This document shows, in pieces, positions 44,970 to 54,621 of a DNA stretch of 64,000 nt. The stretch is from positions 62,001 through 126,000 of the forward strand of contig NZ_QVMK01000004.1 of the NCBI RefSeq assembly GCF_010500995.1, written 5' to 3'. Below the pieces are notes generated by a model, which saw only the letters and a program-made list of their open reading frames with translations, did no database searches and was not told the origin of the DNA. The translations under genes were made by a program, and so were the position numbers. Source of the DNA: Bacteroides sp. 224. GTDB taxonomy: Bacteria; Bacteroidota; Bacteroidia; Bacteroidales; Bacteroidaceae. How positions within the stretch are numbered: position 1 is the stretch's first letter; every line of letters starts with the position of its first letter.

Positions 44970-45242
44970 TTGAATAACAAAGAATTTATATCAGCACTTG
45001 CCAGTAAGTTAGAGTATCCTATTAACTATACCTCGAAGCTTACTGAATCCTTTATCAATGAAGTGATTGAGCAGTTAGAAGAAGGAAATACAGTTTCGGT
45101 TCATAATTTTGGTACCTTTGAAGTAAAAAAGAAAGCAGAACGCATATCTGTAAATCCTACTACTAAACTTCGTATGCTCGTTCCACCTAAACTTGCTATA
45201 AGCTATAAGCCTCACAGTTATTTAAAGGAGAAATTTAAATAA
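44970..45242 (+). CDS. HU-family DNA-binding protein, TTG start
   Basis: A 90-residue HU/IHF-type protein (LNNKEFISALASKLEYPINYTSKL...NTVSVHNFGTFEVKKKAERISVNPTT). The reading frame has a stop two codons before the TTG at 44970-44972. The residues right after that TTG match the usual HU N-terminus, so TTG is the start. The loop sequence RISVNPTTKLRMLVPPKL replaces the RNPQTGxxI of typical HU arms. It is 12 bp before the HU-LysM gene and likely coexpressed. Confidence 0.88.
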   Translation: MNNKEFISALASKLEYPINYTSKLTESFINEVIEQLEEGNTVSVHNFGTFEVKKKAERISVNPTTKLRMLVPPKLAISYKPHSYLKEKFK

Positions 45243-45254
45243 ATAAGGTAGTTT

Positions 45255-46400
45255 ATGGGAAATAAGATCACTGTTCAAGATATAGTTAATCTGTTCATCC
45301 GGAAGTTCGAGATAGAACAGGAACATGCTGAAGCTTTTTCCAAAGCCTTTTTCGAGTTAATTATAGAAGGGCTGGAGAAAGATCGTTATGTTAAAATCAA
45401 AGGTTTAGGTACTTTCAAATTAGTTAATATAGATAGCAGAGAGAGTATCAATGTTAATACCGGTGAACGTTTCGAAATTCAAAGCCATACAAAAGTCTCT
45501 TTCACACCGGAAACCAGTTTGCGTGATAGAATAAATAAACCGTTTGCTCATTTTGAAACTGTTGTTTTGAATGAAAATGTTACTTTTGATGACGAACAGG
45601 AAAATATAAAGCCTACAGAGCCGGAAGAAACAAAAGAACCGGAAATTCTGGTTTCTCCTGTTATTCCCAAGCAAGAAGATAAAGACTCTGTAGAAGAAAA
45701 CTCTGCTCAGAAAGAAGAAGTTAACATGACTTCCGACCTTGATAGGGAAGAAAATACACAAGAAGAAGTTGAAGAAAAAGAAATAGAACAACCAACAGAA
45801 AGGGTAGCAGAAGAAATTCCTGAATTGGCTCCTACTGAAAGCACTCCTCAAACAGAGGTCAAACCTTCTTCGAAAGCTACTACAACAAATAATGATACTC
45901 GTGTTAGAAACTATCTTATTATTTTAATTATAGTTGTACTCCTTTTGTGTGGTGGAATTATTTTATATGTTTGCTATCCGGATCTTTTTTCAAAGAAGCA
46001 AAATTCCAGTGCTGACATAACCATGCCTGTACCTGAAAAAACAGAAATAATAATACCTGCTGATACGGTAGAGATTAAAGATAAAGATACAGTTACTGTT
46101 GATCTAGCTCCAACTGAATTGGAAAAAAACGTTGATCAGGTAAAAGTAAAAAGAAAGACAAATACCACATCTAAACCCAAAACTCCTGTAAATCCGGACT
46201 CAACAAGTTATAAAATTACAGGAACAAAAACAACCTACAAATTGCAAGAAGGAGAAACTTTAATCAGAGTGTCCCTGCGTTTTTATGGAACAAAAGATCT
46301 TTGGCCGTATTTACTAAAGCATAATAGGGATATTATAAAGAATCCGGATGTGGTTCCCAGTGGAATTACACTAAAAATACCCGAACTAAAAAAGAAATAA
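45255..46400 (+). CDS. Membrane protein joining an N-terminal HU-like domain to a periplasmic LysM domain
   Basis: A 381-residue protein. Residues 1-100 are HU-like (VQDIVNLFIRKFEIEQEHAEAFSKAFFE, VKIKGLGTFKLV, NVNTGERFEIQ). Residues 105-215 are an acidic, Glu/Pro-rich linker. One transmembrane helix is at about 220-241 (NYLIILIIVVLLLCGGIILY), preceded by RVR and followed by SKK. A linker leads to a LysM domain at about 327-377 (YKLQEGETLIRVSLRFYGTKDLW). Predicted topology is HU in the cytoplasm and LysM in the periplasm, so it could link DNA to peptidoglycan. This role is inferred from the domains only. It follows the HU gene by 12 bp. Confidence 0.88.
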   Translation: MGNKITVQDIVNLFIRKFEIEQEHAEAFSKAFFELIIEGLEKDRYVKIKGLGTFKLVNIDSRESINVNTGERFEIQSHTKVSFTPETSLRDRINKPFAHFETVVLNENVTFDDEQENIKPTEPEETKEPEILVSPVIPKQEDKDSVEENSAQKEEVNMTSDLDREENTQEEVEEKEIEQPTERVAEEIPELAPTESTPQTEVKPSSKATTTNNDTRVRNYLIILIIVVLLLCGGIILYVCYPDLFSKKQNSSADITMPVPEKTEIIIPADTVEIKDKDTVTVDLAPTELEKNVDQVKVKRKTNTTSKPKTPVNPDSTSYKITGTKTTYKLQEGETLIRVSLRFYGTKDLWPYLLKHNRDIIKNPDVVPSGITLKIPELKKK

Positions 46401-46843
46401 AAGCCAGTCCTTCTTCTTTGCTGTTAACTATAGCTAATGCTTAAATTGGCTAAAATCCTTTTCCATCTCGTTAACGAGGTACAGTCGCTCTTTAACATTT
46501 ATTATTCGTTTAAATACAACTATTTTTACTCATCATTTTTTTAGAGTTACTTTTAATGCATGCAGAAAATAGCATTTATCTTTCGATAACTCAACTTTAA
46601 TGCCTTAAATACATCTATTATTCAATAAAACTATCTATTACAAATGATCGATCAATTTTATCTGTTATTTTGCATTTTCCAAACAGGCTTAAAATCGCAT
46701 AAAATCCAATAGTAGAACAGAAGGACGGTTTTAAATCAAAATAGAGGCATTTGGTAATATTACATTTTTAAATCCTATAAATCCACTAAAGACTTAACAT
46801 AATTTTTTAATATAATTTAGTTGCGGTGATTAATTATATAATG
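46401..46843. other. AT-rich intergenic region before moxR
   Basis: About 440 bp with no credible ORF. It holds one perfect palindrome, CTCGTTAACGAG at 46467-46478, and scattered AT-rich sequence. No terminator with a T-tract is evident after the LysM gene. Confidence 0.5.
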
Positions 46844-46851
46844 TACTTTTG
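46844..46851 (+). promoter_or_regulatory. -7 box (TACTTTTG) for the moxR-bat operon
   Basis: A TAnnTTTG match with TTGC 19 nt upstream. Leader of about 40 nt before ATG 46899. No other promoter is obvious before batE. Confidence 0.6.
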
Positions 46852-46898
46852 GAATCAATTTAAGTAAAAGGCATTAAACAATAAATTATACTATAATT

Positions 46899-47894
46899 AT
46901 GGCTGAAACAATTGATATTCGTGAGCTAAATGAACGAATTGAAAGACAGAGTGCTTTCATAACCAATCTCACAGCAGGAATAGACCAGGTTATTGTTGGT
47001 CAAAAACATTTGGTTGAATCATTATTAATTGGTTTATTATCTGATGGACATGTGCTTTTAGAAGGGGTTCCCGGTTTGGCAAAAACATTGGCTATCAAAA
47101 CATTAGCCTCTTTAATAGACTCAAAATATAGCCGTGTACAATTTACACCTGACTTGCTTCCTGCCGATGTTATCGGTACAATGGTTTATAGTCAGAAAGA
47201 TGAATCTTTTCAGATAAAAAAGGGACCAATTTTTGCTAATTTTGTATTGGCTGATGAAATTAACCGTGCTCCGGCTAAAGTACAGAGTGCCTTACTCGAA
47301 GCCATGCAGGAGCGACAAGTGACCATCGGAAAAGAAACATTCAAACTGGATGAACCTTTCTTAGTTCTTGCTACACAAAATCCTATTGAACAGGAGGGTA
47401 CATACCCACTTCCTGAAGCACAGGTAGACCGTTTTATGCTAAAGGTAGTTATCGATTACCCGAAGCATGAAGAAGAAAAATTAATCATTCGACAGAATAT
47501 CAGTGGCGAAAAGTTCAATGTAAAACCCATCATGAAGGCCGAAGAAATAATGGAAGCCCGCAAAGTGGTACGACAGGTATATTTGGACGAAAAGATTGAG
47601 CGATATATTGTAGACATTGTATTTGCAACTCGTTATCCTGAAAAATATGGTTTGAAAGAGTTGAAAGATATGATCGGATTTGGAGGTTCTCCTCGTGCAT
47701 CCATCAATTTAGCATTAGCTGCTCGTAGTTATGCTTTCATCAAACGCCGTGGATATGTAATTCCTGAAGATGTACGTGCCATTGCTCATGATGTACTTCG
47801 TCATCGTATCGGTTTAACTTATGAAGCTGAAGCAAGCAATATTACATCCGAAGAAATTATCAGTAAGATTTTGAATAAAGTAGAAGTACCTTAA
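46899..47894 (+). CDS. moxR: MoxR-family AAA+ ATPase
   Basis: A 331-residue MoxR ATPase with Walker A GVPGLAKT, Walker B VLADEIN, the PVDRFMLK-like sensor segment (QVDRFMLKV) and GFGGSPRASINLALAARSYA in the lid. MoxR proteins act as chaperone-like partners of VWA-domain proteins; here it heads the bat operon with the DUF58 and VWA genes. No membrane segment. Confidence 0.93.
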   Translation: MAETIDIRELNERIERQSAFITNLTAGIDQVIVGQKHLVESLLIGLLSDGHVLLEGVPGLAKTLAIKTLASLIDSKYSRVQFTPDLLPADVIGTMVYSQKDESFQIKKGPIFANFVLADEINRAPAKVQSALLEAMQERQVTIGKETFKLDEPFLVLATQNPIEQEGTYPLPEAQVDRFMLKVVIDYPKHEEEKLIIRQNISGEKFNVKPIMKAEEIMEARKVVRQVYLDEKIERYIVDIVFATRYPEKYGLKELKDMIGFGGSPRASINLALAARSYAFIKRRGYVIPEDVRAIAHDVLRHRIGLTYEAEASNITSEEIISKILNKVEVP

Positions 47895-47979
47895 GTTATG
47901 AATTTTGAGATTTGAGTTATAAATTACGTTTTGTATAGAATAACTCAAAACTTAAAGCTTAAAACTTAAAACTTAAAGA
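47895..47979. repeat. AT-rich foldback spacer between moxR and the DUF58 gene
   Basis: TTTGAGTTAT and ATAACTCAAA form an inverted repeat, followed by short direct repeats of CTTAAAA/CTTAAAG type up to the next ATG. The gap (85 bp) is the largest in the bat operon. Confidence 0.5.
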
Positions 47980-48849
47980 ATGGAAACAGCTGATATATTA
48001 AAAAAAGTTCGTCAGATTGAAATAAAAACCCGCGGATTGTCCAGCAATATCTTTGCCGGACAGTATCATACAGCCTTTAAAGGTAGAGGGATGGCATTTT
48101 CTGAGGTACGCGAATACCAATTTGGAGATGACATACGCGATATTGACTGGAATGTGACTGCACGCTTTAATAAACCTTATGTGAAGGTTTTTGAAGAAGA
48201 ACGTGAATTAACAGTTATGTTATTGGTGGACGTTTCGGGTAGTTTGGAGTTCGGTACATCTAAACAATTTAAAAAGGACATGGTTACTGAAATTGCTGCT
48301 ACATTGGCTTTTTCAGCAATTCAAAACAACGATAAAATAGGTGTTATCTTTTTCTCTGATCGAATTGAAAAGTTTATTCCTCCTAAAAAGGGAAAAAAAC
48401 ATATTCTTTATATTATACGTGAATTGATTGATTTTAAAGCTGAAAGCCGTCGAACAAATATACGAATGGGAATTGAATACCTGACAAACGTTATGAAAAG
48501 ACGTTGTACTGCTTTTATTCTTTCAGATTTCATTGATCAAGAGAGTTTTCAAAATGCGCTGACTATTGCCAACCGTAAGCATGATGTCGTTGCTATACAA
48601 GTATATGACAAGCGTGTGGCTGAACTCCCATCCATCGGATTAATGAAAGTTGTAGATGCAGAAACCGGTCATGAACAGTGGATAGATACCTCTTCGAAAG
48701 CTGTGCGTAGAACCCATCATGAATGGTGGGTCAATAAACAAACTGCTCTCAACGAAACATTTACCAAAAGCAATGTCGACTCGGTGTCTGTGCGTACTGA
48801 TCAGGACTTTGTAAAAGCATTGCTAAGTTTGTTTGCAAAACGAAACTAA
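47980..48849 (+). CDS. DUF58 domain protein of the bat operon
   Basis: A 289-residue protein with the DUF58 signature (GQYHTAFKGRGMAFSEVREYQFGDDIRDIDWNVTARF) and a VWA-like fold with MIDAS-type VDVSGS (LLVDVSGSLEF). DUF58 proteins usually pair with MoxR. Cytoplasmic. Followed 7 bp later by a signal-peptide-bearing gene. Confidence 0.92.
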   Translation: METADILKKVRQIEIKTRGLSSNIFAGQYHTAFKGRGMAFSEVREYQFGDDIRDIDWNVTARFNKPYVKVFEEERELTVMLLVDVSGSLEFGTSKQFKKDMVTEIAATLAFSAIQNNDKIGVIFFSDRIEKFIPPKKGKKHILYIIRELIDFKAESRRTNIRMGIEYLTNVMKRRCTAFILSDFIDQESFQNALTIANRKHDVVAIQVYDKRVAELPSIGLMKVVDAETGHEQWIDTSSKAVRRTHHEWWVNKQTALNETFTKSNVDSVSVRTDQDFVKALLSLFAKRN

Positions 48850-48856
48850 AAGAAAA

Positions 48857-49927
48857 ATGAAGAAATATATATTTCTACTCATCGGACTATTGGGATTATC
48901 TGTTGCTTCTTATGCTCAAACCGTAACGGTGGAAGCAAGAATTGATTCTTTGCAGATTTTGATTGGAGAACAGGCTAAGATTCAACTCGAAGTTTCAATG
49001 GATAGTAAGCAACATGCTGTATTTCCTCAATTCACTGATACATTGATGCAGGGAATTGAGGTCTTGGAAGTATCTCAACCAGATACACAATATCTTAATA
49101 ATAAACAACGATTGCTTATTACTCAAGAGTATACCATTACTTCTTTTGACTCTGCTCTTTATTATGTACAACCATTGTCTGTGATGATTGATGAAAAAGA
49201 GTATAAGTCGAACCCTTTGGCACTGAAAGTATACTCTATTCCTGTTGATACAGAAAATCCGGATCATTTTTTCGGTCCGAAAGATGTAATGAAAGCGCCT
49301 TTTGCATGGGAAGATTGGTGGGGATTAATAGCTATTTCATTCTTAGCTATACCTCTATTAATAGTATTAATCTATTTAATTATCCGGGTACGTGATAATA
49401 AGCCAATTATTCGTCGTGTAAAAGTAGAGCCTAAATTACCTCCGCATGTATTGGCTATGAAAGAGATTGAACGTGTGAAAACCGAAAAAGTATGGCAAAA
49501 AGGCGAACCTAAAGCATACTATACAGAATTAACGGATATTATACGTACTTATATAAGTGATCGATTTGGTTTTAATGCGTTGGAAATGACTTCATCCGAA
49601 ATCGTAGACCAACTGACAGAGATCAAAGAGAAAGAAGACATTAGTGAATTAAAACTTCTTTTCCAAACAGCCGATTTGGTGAAGTTTGCCAAACATAATC
49701 CATTAATGAATGAAAATGATGCGAACTTGATTAATGCCATTGAATTCATTAATGAAACCAAAGAGCCAGAAGTAGAGAATCAAAAGCCACAACCTACAGA
49801 GATTACTATTATTGAAAAACGTTCATTATGCGCTAAGATATTATTGATTTCCGGTATTGTGATACTCTCTGCATCCATTATTGCATCATTTGTATACATA
49901 GGCATACAATTATATAACTTGTTGTAA
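48857..49927 (+). CDS. bat operon membrane protein with periplasmic N-domain
   Basis: A 356-residue protein. The signal peptide (MKKYIFLLIGLLGLSVASYAQ) supports ATG 48857 over an earlier ATG. A periplasmic beta-rich domain (about 22-145) is followed by a transmembrane helix near 154-175, a cytoplasmic DUF4381-like part (EIERVKTEKVWQKGEPKAYYTELTDIIRTYI) and a last helix near the C-terminus. It lies between the DUF58 and batA genes; exact function unknown. Confidence 0.82.
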   Translation: MKKYIFLLIGLLGLSVASYAQTVTVEARIDSLQILIGEQAKIQLEVSMDSKQHAVFPQFTDTLMQGIEVLEVSQPDTQYLNNKQRLLITQEYTITSFDSALYYVQPLSVMIDEKEYKSNPLALKVYSIPVDTENPDHFFGPKDVMKAPFAWEDWWGLIAISFLAIPLLIVLIYLIIRVRDNKPIIRRVKVEPKLPPHVLAMKEIERVKTEKVWQKGEPKAYYTELTDIIRTYISDRFGFNALEMTSSEIVDQLTEIKEKEDISELKLLFQTADLVKFAKHNPLMNENDANLINAIEFINETKEPEVENQKPQPTEITIIEKRSLCAKILLISGIVILSASIIASFVYIGIQLYNLL

Positions 49928-49950
49928 ACATTAAAACAAATAGTTGAAGA

Positions 49951-50934
49951 ATGGTATTTGCCAATATTGAATATTTATTTTTGTTGCTGTTACTTATACC
50001 TTATATAGTATGGTATATTCTAAAACGGAAGAATAATGAAGCTACCCTTCAAATTTCTGATGCCAGAGTATATGCCCATACTCCTAAAAGCTATAAGATA
50101 TATTTGCTACATGTTCCCTTTTTATTGCGTTTAGCTACGTTGGTAATGATTATTTTGGTGTTGGCGCGCCCTCAATCTACCGATAGTTGGCAAAGTAGTG
50201 AAATTGAAGGTATTGATATTATGCTGGCCATTGACGTATCTACCAGTATGCTGGCCGAGGATTTGAAACCTAATCGACTGGAAGCAGCCAAAGATGTAGC
50301 AGCAGAATTTATAAACGGACGTCCGAATGATAACATCGGAATTGTATTATTCGCGGGAGAAACATTCACACAATGTCCGCTAACAACAGATCATGCTGTA
50401 TTGCTTAACCTTTTTCAAAGTATAAGAACAGGACTTATAGAAGATGGTACAGCAGTCGGAATGGGAGTAGCCAACGCCGTTTCTCGTTTGAAAGACAGCA
50501 AAGCTAAATCCAAGGTAATCATACTGTTAACCGACGGTACAAATAACCGAGGAGATATTTCGCCACTGACTGCTGCTGAAATAGCCAAAAACTTTGGAAT
50601 ACGTGTTTATACGATTGGAGTTGGAACCAATGGAACGGCTCCTTACCCATATCCTACTGCAATGGGAGTGCAATATGTTAATGTACCTGTAGAAATTGAT
50701 GAAAAGGCACTTTCTGAAATTGCAAATGTAACAGATGGAGAATATTATCGTGCTACAAGCAATTCAAAGTTGAAAGAAGTTTATGAACAGATTGATAAAC
50801 TGGAAAAAACCAGACTGAATGTGAAAGAGTTCAGTAAACGGCAGGAAGAATATCGTTTGTTTGCTTTAATTGCACTTTTATGTGTATTGCTTGAAGTATT
50901 ATTGCGTAACTCTATCTTAAAAAAGATACCATAA
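49951..50934 (+). CDS. batA: VWA domain membrane protein BatA
   Basis: A 327-residue protein with membrane helices at about 5-20, 55-75 and 305-325 and a VWA domain with intact MIDAS (AIDVSTSML...VILLTDGTNNRG). It is one of two tandem VWA proteins of the aerotolerance operon first named in B. fragilis. The VWA domain should face the periplasm, interacting with BatB and possibly with MoxR-driven assembly. Confidence 0.92.
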   Translation: MVFANIEYLFLLLLLIPYIVWYILKRKNNEATLQISDARVYAHTPKSYKIYLLHVPFLLRLATLVMIILVLARPQSTDSWQSSEIEGIDIMLAIDVSTSMLAEDLKPNRLEAAKDVAAEFINGRPNDNIGIVLFAGETFTQCPLTTDHAVLLNLFQSIRTGLIEDGTAVGMGVANAVSRLKDSKAKSKVIILLTDGTNNRGDISPLTAAEIAKNFGIRVYTIGVGTNGTAPYPYPTAMGVQYVNVPVEIDEKALSEIANVTDGEYYRATSNSKLKEVYEQIDKLEKTRLNVKEFSKRQEEYRLFALIALLCVLLEVLLRNSILKKIP

Positions 50935-50952
50935 CTTAAAATATAGATTGAA

Positions 50953-51978
50953 ATGTTTCGATTCGAAGATCCTACATATTTATATTTACTGCTGATATTA
51001 CCATTTTTGGCAGCTTTCTATCTCTATTCTAATTATAGAAGAAGAAAAGCGCTTCGGAAATTCGGCGATCTGGTACTTATGGCACCACTCATGCCAAATG
51101 TGTCAAAGTATCGTCCCGATGTTAAGTTCTGGTTAGTTTTTTCAGCAATCGGATTATTAGCTTTTCTGCTGGCTCGTCCGCAATTTGGAGCAAAACCCGA
51201 AGTCGTGAAACGAAGTGGGATAGAAGTTCTTATAACTTTAGATATCTCTAACTCGATGTTAGCTCAAGACGTTCAACCAAGCAGATTGGAAAGTGCTAAA
51301 AGACTTATATCCAGAATGGTTGATGAACTGGAAAATGATAAAGTGGGGCTAATTGTCTTTGCAGGCGATGCTTTTACACAACTTCCGATAACAAGTGATT
51401 TTATTTCGGCTAAAATGTTTTTAGAGTCAATCAATCCTTCTTTAATATCTAAACAAGGAACAGCGATTGGCACAGCTGTTAATTTAGCAGTCCGTAGTTT
51501 TACGCCTCAGGAAGGGGTAGGGAGAACCATCATCATTATTACAGATGGTGAAAATCATGAAGGAGGAACTATGGAAGCAGTTAAAGCAGCAAAGGAAAAA
51601 GGAATCCAAGTCAATGTAATTGGTATAGGTACACCGGAAGGGGCGCCCATTCCAACCGAAGGAACTAATGACTATAGAAAAGACAAACAGGGAAATGTGA
51701 TTGTAACTCGCCTGAATGAGGCAATGTGCCAGGAAATTGCAAAAGAAGGTAATGGTATCTATACACGTGCTGATAATAGTAGCTCTGCACAACGTGTAAT
51801 AACCGGTGAAATCAATAAATTGGCTAAAGCCGATGTTGAAACCACCATCTATACTGATTATAACGAACAATTTCAAGCCGTTGCATGGATCATTTTATTG
51901 TTGTTATTGGCTGAGTTATTGATATTGGAATGCAAAAACCCACTATTCAAAAACATCAGGTTATTTTCTAACAAGTAA
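50953..51978 (+). CDS. batB: VWA domain membrane protein BatB
   Basis: A 341-residue paralogue of BatA with the same arrangement: helices at about 7-25 and 60-78, VWA domain with MIDAS (TLDISNSMLAQDV...IIITDGENHEGG), and a C-terminal helix near 310-330. It starts 18 bp after batA and ends 5 bp before batC. Confidence 0.92.
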   Translation: MFRFEDPTYLYLLLILPFLAAFYLYSNYRRRKALRKFGDLVLMAPLMPNVSKYRPDVKFWLVFSAIGLLAFLLARPQFGAKPEVVKRSGIEVLITLDISNSMLAQDVQPSRLESAKRLISRMVDELENDKVGLIVFAGDAFTQLPITSDFISAKMFLESINPSLISKQGTAIGTAVNLAVRSFTPQEGVGRTIIIITDGENHEGGTMEAVKAAKEKGIQVNVIGIGTPEGAPIPTEGTNDYRKDKQGNVIVTRLNEAMCQEIAKEGNGIYTRADNSSSAQRVITGEINKLAKADVETTIYTDYNEQFQAVAWIILLLLLAELLILECKNPLFKNIRLFSNK

Positions 51979-51983
51979 TTGAT

Positions 51984-52709
51984 ATGTTGAACAATAGATA
52001 TATAATATTCATATTATTCTTAGTTTCTGCCACTTTTACAACAATGGCGCAGAAAACGGAGAGAGATTATATTCGTAAAGGAAATCGTGCCTATAAAGAT
52101 AGTACTTATGTAGATGCAGAAGTAAGCTACCGGAAAGCACTGGAAGCAAATTCGCAATCGAGTATATCCATGTATAATTTGGGGAATGCACTTCTTCATC
52201 AACAAAAAGCACAAGAGGCGATGGAGCAGTATCAAAAAGCTGCTCAGATAGAAAAAGACAAAGGCAAATTAGCTCAAATTTACCATAATGCAGGTGTTGT
52301 ATTTCATGCATCAAAAGATTATGCGAAAGCAATAGAAGCATATAAAATGTCTTTACGCAATAATCCAAAGGATGATGAAACGCGTTATAATCTGGCATTA
52401 GCACAAAAAATGTTGCAAGATCAGCAAGACCAGAATCAAGATCAAGATCAAAATCAGGATCAAGAAGATAAACAAGACAAAGAAGAACAAAAAGATCAGA
52501 AGGATCAGCAACAGAACCAACAAGATCAACAGCAACAGGATCAGCAAAATCAAGAGCAACAACAACCTGAGCAACAAGAGAATGAAATATCCAAAGAAAA
52601 CGCAGAGCAAATGCTGAATGCTGTTATGCAGGATGAGAAAGATGTTCAGGAAAAAGTGAAGAAGCAAATGCAGGTTATTCAAAGCAGGCCTTTGGAAAAT
52701 GATTGGTAA
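51984..52709 (+). CDS. batC: TPR protein BatC with Gln/Asp-rich tail
   Basis: A 241-residue secreted or membrane-anchored protein: signal sequence (1-22), TPR repeats at about 28-145 (AYKDSTYVDAEVSYRKALEANSQSS...DYAKAIEAYKMSLRNNPKDDE), then an unusual Gln/Asp/Glu-rich low-complexity run at about 147-200 made mainly from QDQNQDQ-like repeats, and a short helical tail. The tail encodes a near-tandem DNA repeat that may vary in length among strains. Confidence 0.9.
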   Translation: MLNNRYIIFILFLVSATFTTMAQKTERDYIRKGNRAYKDSTYVDAEVSYRKALEANSQSSISMYNLGNALLHQQKAQEAMEQYQKAAQIEKDKGKLAQIYHNAGVVFHASKDYAKAIEAYKMSLRNNPKDDETRYNLALAQKMLQDQQDQNQDQDQNQDQEDKQDKEEQKDQKDQQQNQQDQQQQDQQNQEQQQPEQQENEISKENAEQMLNAVMQDEKDVQEKVKKQMQVIQSRPLENDW

Positions 52710-52744
52710 TAACATAGTATAGACGATATAAAAGCAATAGATAA

Positions 52745-54604
52745 ATGAGAAAACTGTTTTTCTTATTAACAGCCTTATTAATTACAAATAGCATCTTTGC
52801 AGATGAAAAGGCTACATTTACAGCTTCTGCCCCGAATACGGTAGTAGTAGGAGATCAATTTAGGATTTCTTATGTAGTAACAACAGATAAGATAAAAGAC
52901 TTTCGGGCGCCAGCCAGCTTTACCGGATTTGATGTATTGATGGGACCTACCCGGTCACAGCAAAGTAGCACTCAAATTATAAATGGGAAGTATTCTTCTT
53001 CTGCAAGCATTACTTTTACTTATATATTAATGGCCAATAAGGAGGGGAATTTTTCTATACCAGCTGCTACAATCGTAGCTAATGGCAATCAATTAATATC
53101 TAATGCCGTTGATATAAAGGTACTTCCTAAAGATAAAACCAGTAATTCAGGAGCATCATCAAACAATAATAGTAGCTCCGGGCAACAAAGACAAGGAGGT
53201 GTATCCTCTTCTTCCTCTGGTTCAACGATTTCCAGTCAGGACTTATTTATAACTTCGAATGTAACTAAAACAACAGTATATGAGCAAGAAGCATTTTTGC
53301 TTACCTATAAAATATATACAGCAGTTGATTTGAGAAACTTTGATAGCGTAAAACTTCCGGATTTTAAGGGGTTCTTATCTCAGGAAATAGAATCAAACCG
53401 AAACATTACATTTGAATTAGAACATTATAATGGGCGTAATTACAATGCGGGTATCTATCGACAATTTGTGTTGTTTCCTCAACAAGCAGGAGAATTAACC
53501 ATTGAACCTGCTCGTTTTGATGCATCCATTGCCAAAGCTGTACGTTCAGTCGACCCATTTGATGCCTTCTTTAACGGAGGAAGTAATTATGTGGAAGTAA
53601 AGAAAACCCTTTATACACCTAAAGTTAAAATAAATACAAATGCATTACCTGCCGGAAAACCTGCGGGTTTTAGTGGTGGAGTAGGGAACTTCAGTATAAC
53701 ATCGTCGATTAATAGTAATGAAATAAAAACGAATGATGCTATCACCATCAAATTGGTTATTTCAGGAACTGGAAATCTTAAATTGATTTCTAATCCTAAA
53801 GTAGAATTCCCAAATGATTTTGAGGTATATGATCCCAAAGTAGATAATAAAGTTAGATTAACAAGAGACGGCAATACCGGAAATAAAGTTATTGAATATC
53901 TGGCTATTGCCAGACATCCCGGAACTTATAAAATTCCAGGAGCTACATTCAGCTATTTTGATATAAAATCTAAAGCCTATAAAACCTTGAAAACCGAAGA
54001 TTATGAAATTAAGGTTGAAAAAGGAGAGGGGAATGCCGATCAAATTGTTTCTAACTTCACAAATAAGGAAGAAATTAAGGTGTTGGGAGAAGATATCCGC
54101 TTTATAAAAAGAAATGATGTCAATCTTCATTCTGTAGGAGATTTCTTTTACGGTTCACTTACCTATTGGCTATTCTACATTATACCATTAGCAGTTTTCA
54201 TAATATTCTTTATTGTACATCGTAAACAAGCTATAGAGAATGCAAACGTAGCTAAGGTTCGTACCAAGAAAGCTAATAAAATAGCAGTTAAGCGCTTAAA
54301 AGTAGCCGGTAAATTACTTGCTGAAAACCAAAAAGAAGCTTTCTATGATGAAGTATTAAAAGCTTTGTGGGGATATATTGGAGATAAACTAAATATGCCT
54401 GTATCTAAGCTTTCTAAAGATAATATCGAAGAAAAATTAATTAAACGTGGTGTTAGTGAAGAACTGATAAAAGAGTTCCTGAATGCTTTAAATGAATGCG
54501 AATTCGCTCGCTTTGCTCCGGGTGATGAAAATCAGGCTATGGATAATGTGTACTCTGTAGCACTCAATGTAATTAGTAAAATAGAAAACTCAATCAAACA
54601 CTAA
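52745..54604 (+). CDS. batD: BatD oxygen tolerance protein
   Basis: A 619-residue protein: signal peptide (to about residue 19, FADEK), several periplasmic beta-sandwich repeats, a Ser-rich linker near 135-160 (NSGASSNNNSSSGQQ), one transmembrane helix near 470-490 (YWLFYIIPLAVFIIFFIVH), and a cytoplasmic helical tail. The BatD family is tied to aerotolerance/oxidative stress; the molecular action is not settled. Confidence 0.92.
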   Translation: MRKLFFLLTALLITNSIFADEKATFTASAPNTVVVGDQFRISYVVTTDKIKDFRAPASFTGFDVLMGPTRSQQSSTQIINGKYSSSASITFTYILMANKEGNFSIPAATIVANGNQLISNAVDIKVLPKDKTSNSGASSNNNSSSGQQRQGGVSSSSSGSTISSQDLFITSNVTKTTVYEQEAFLLTYKIYTAVDLRNFDSVKLPDFKGFLSQEIESNRNITFELEHYNGRNYNAGIYRQFVLFPQQAGELTIEPARFDASIAKAVRSVDPFDAFFNGGSNYVEVKKTLYTPKVKINTNALPAGKPAGFSGGVGNFSITSSINSNEIKTNDAITIKLVISGTGNLKLISNPKVEFPNDFEVYDPKVDNKVRLTRDGNTGNKVIEYLAIARHPGTYKIPGATFSYFDIKSKAYKTLKTEDYEIKVEKGEGNADQIVSNFTNKEEIKVLGEDIRFIKRNDVNLHSVGDFFYGSLTYWLFYIIPLAVFIIFFIVHRKQAIENANVAKVRTKKANKIAVKRLKVAGKLLAENQKEAFYDEVLKALWGYIGDKLNMPVSKLSKDNIEEKLIKRGVSEELIKEFLNALNECEFARFAPGDENQAMDNVYSVALNVISKIENSIKH

Positions 54605-54621
54605 CAATGCAGGATTTTATT

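Noticed and set aside
52398..52715. 105-residue Leu-rich frame antisense to batC
   Set aside because: It is the complement of the Gln/Asp-rich repeat tract and has no independent support.
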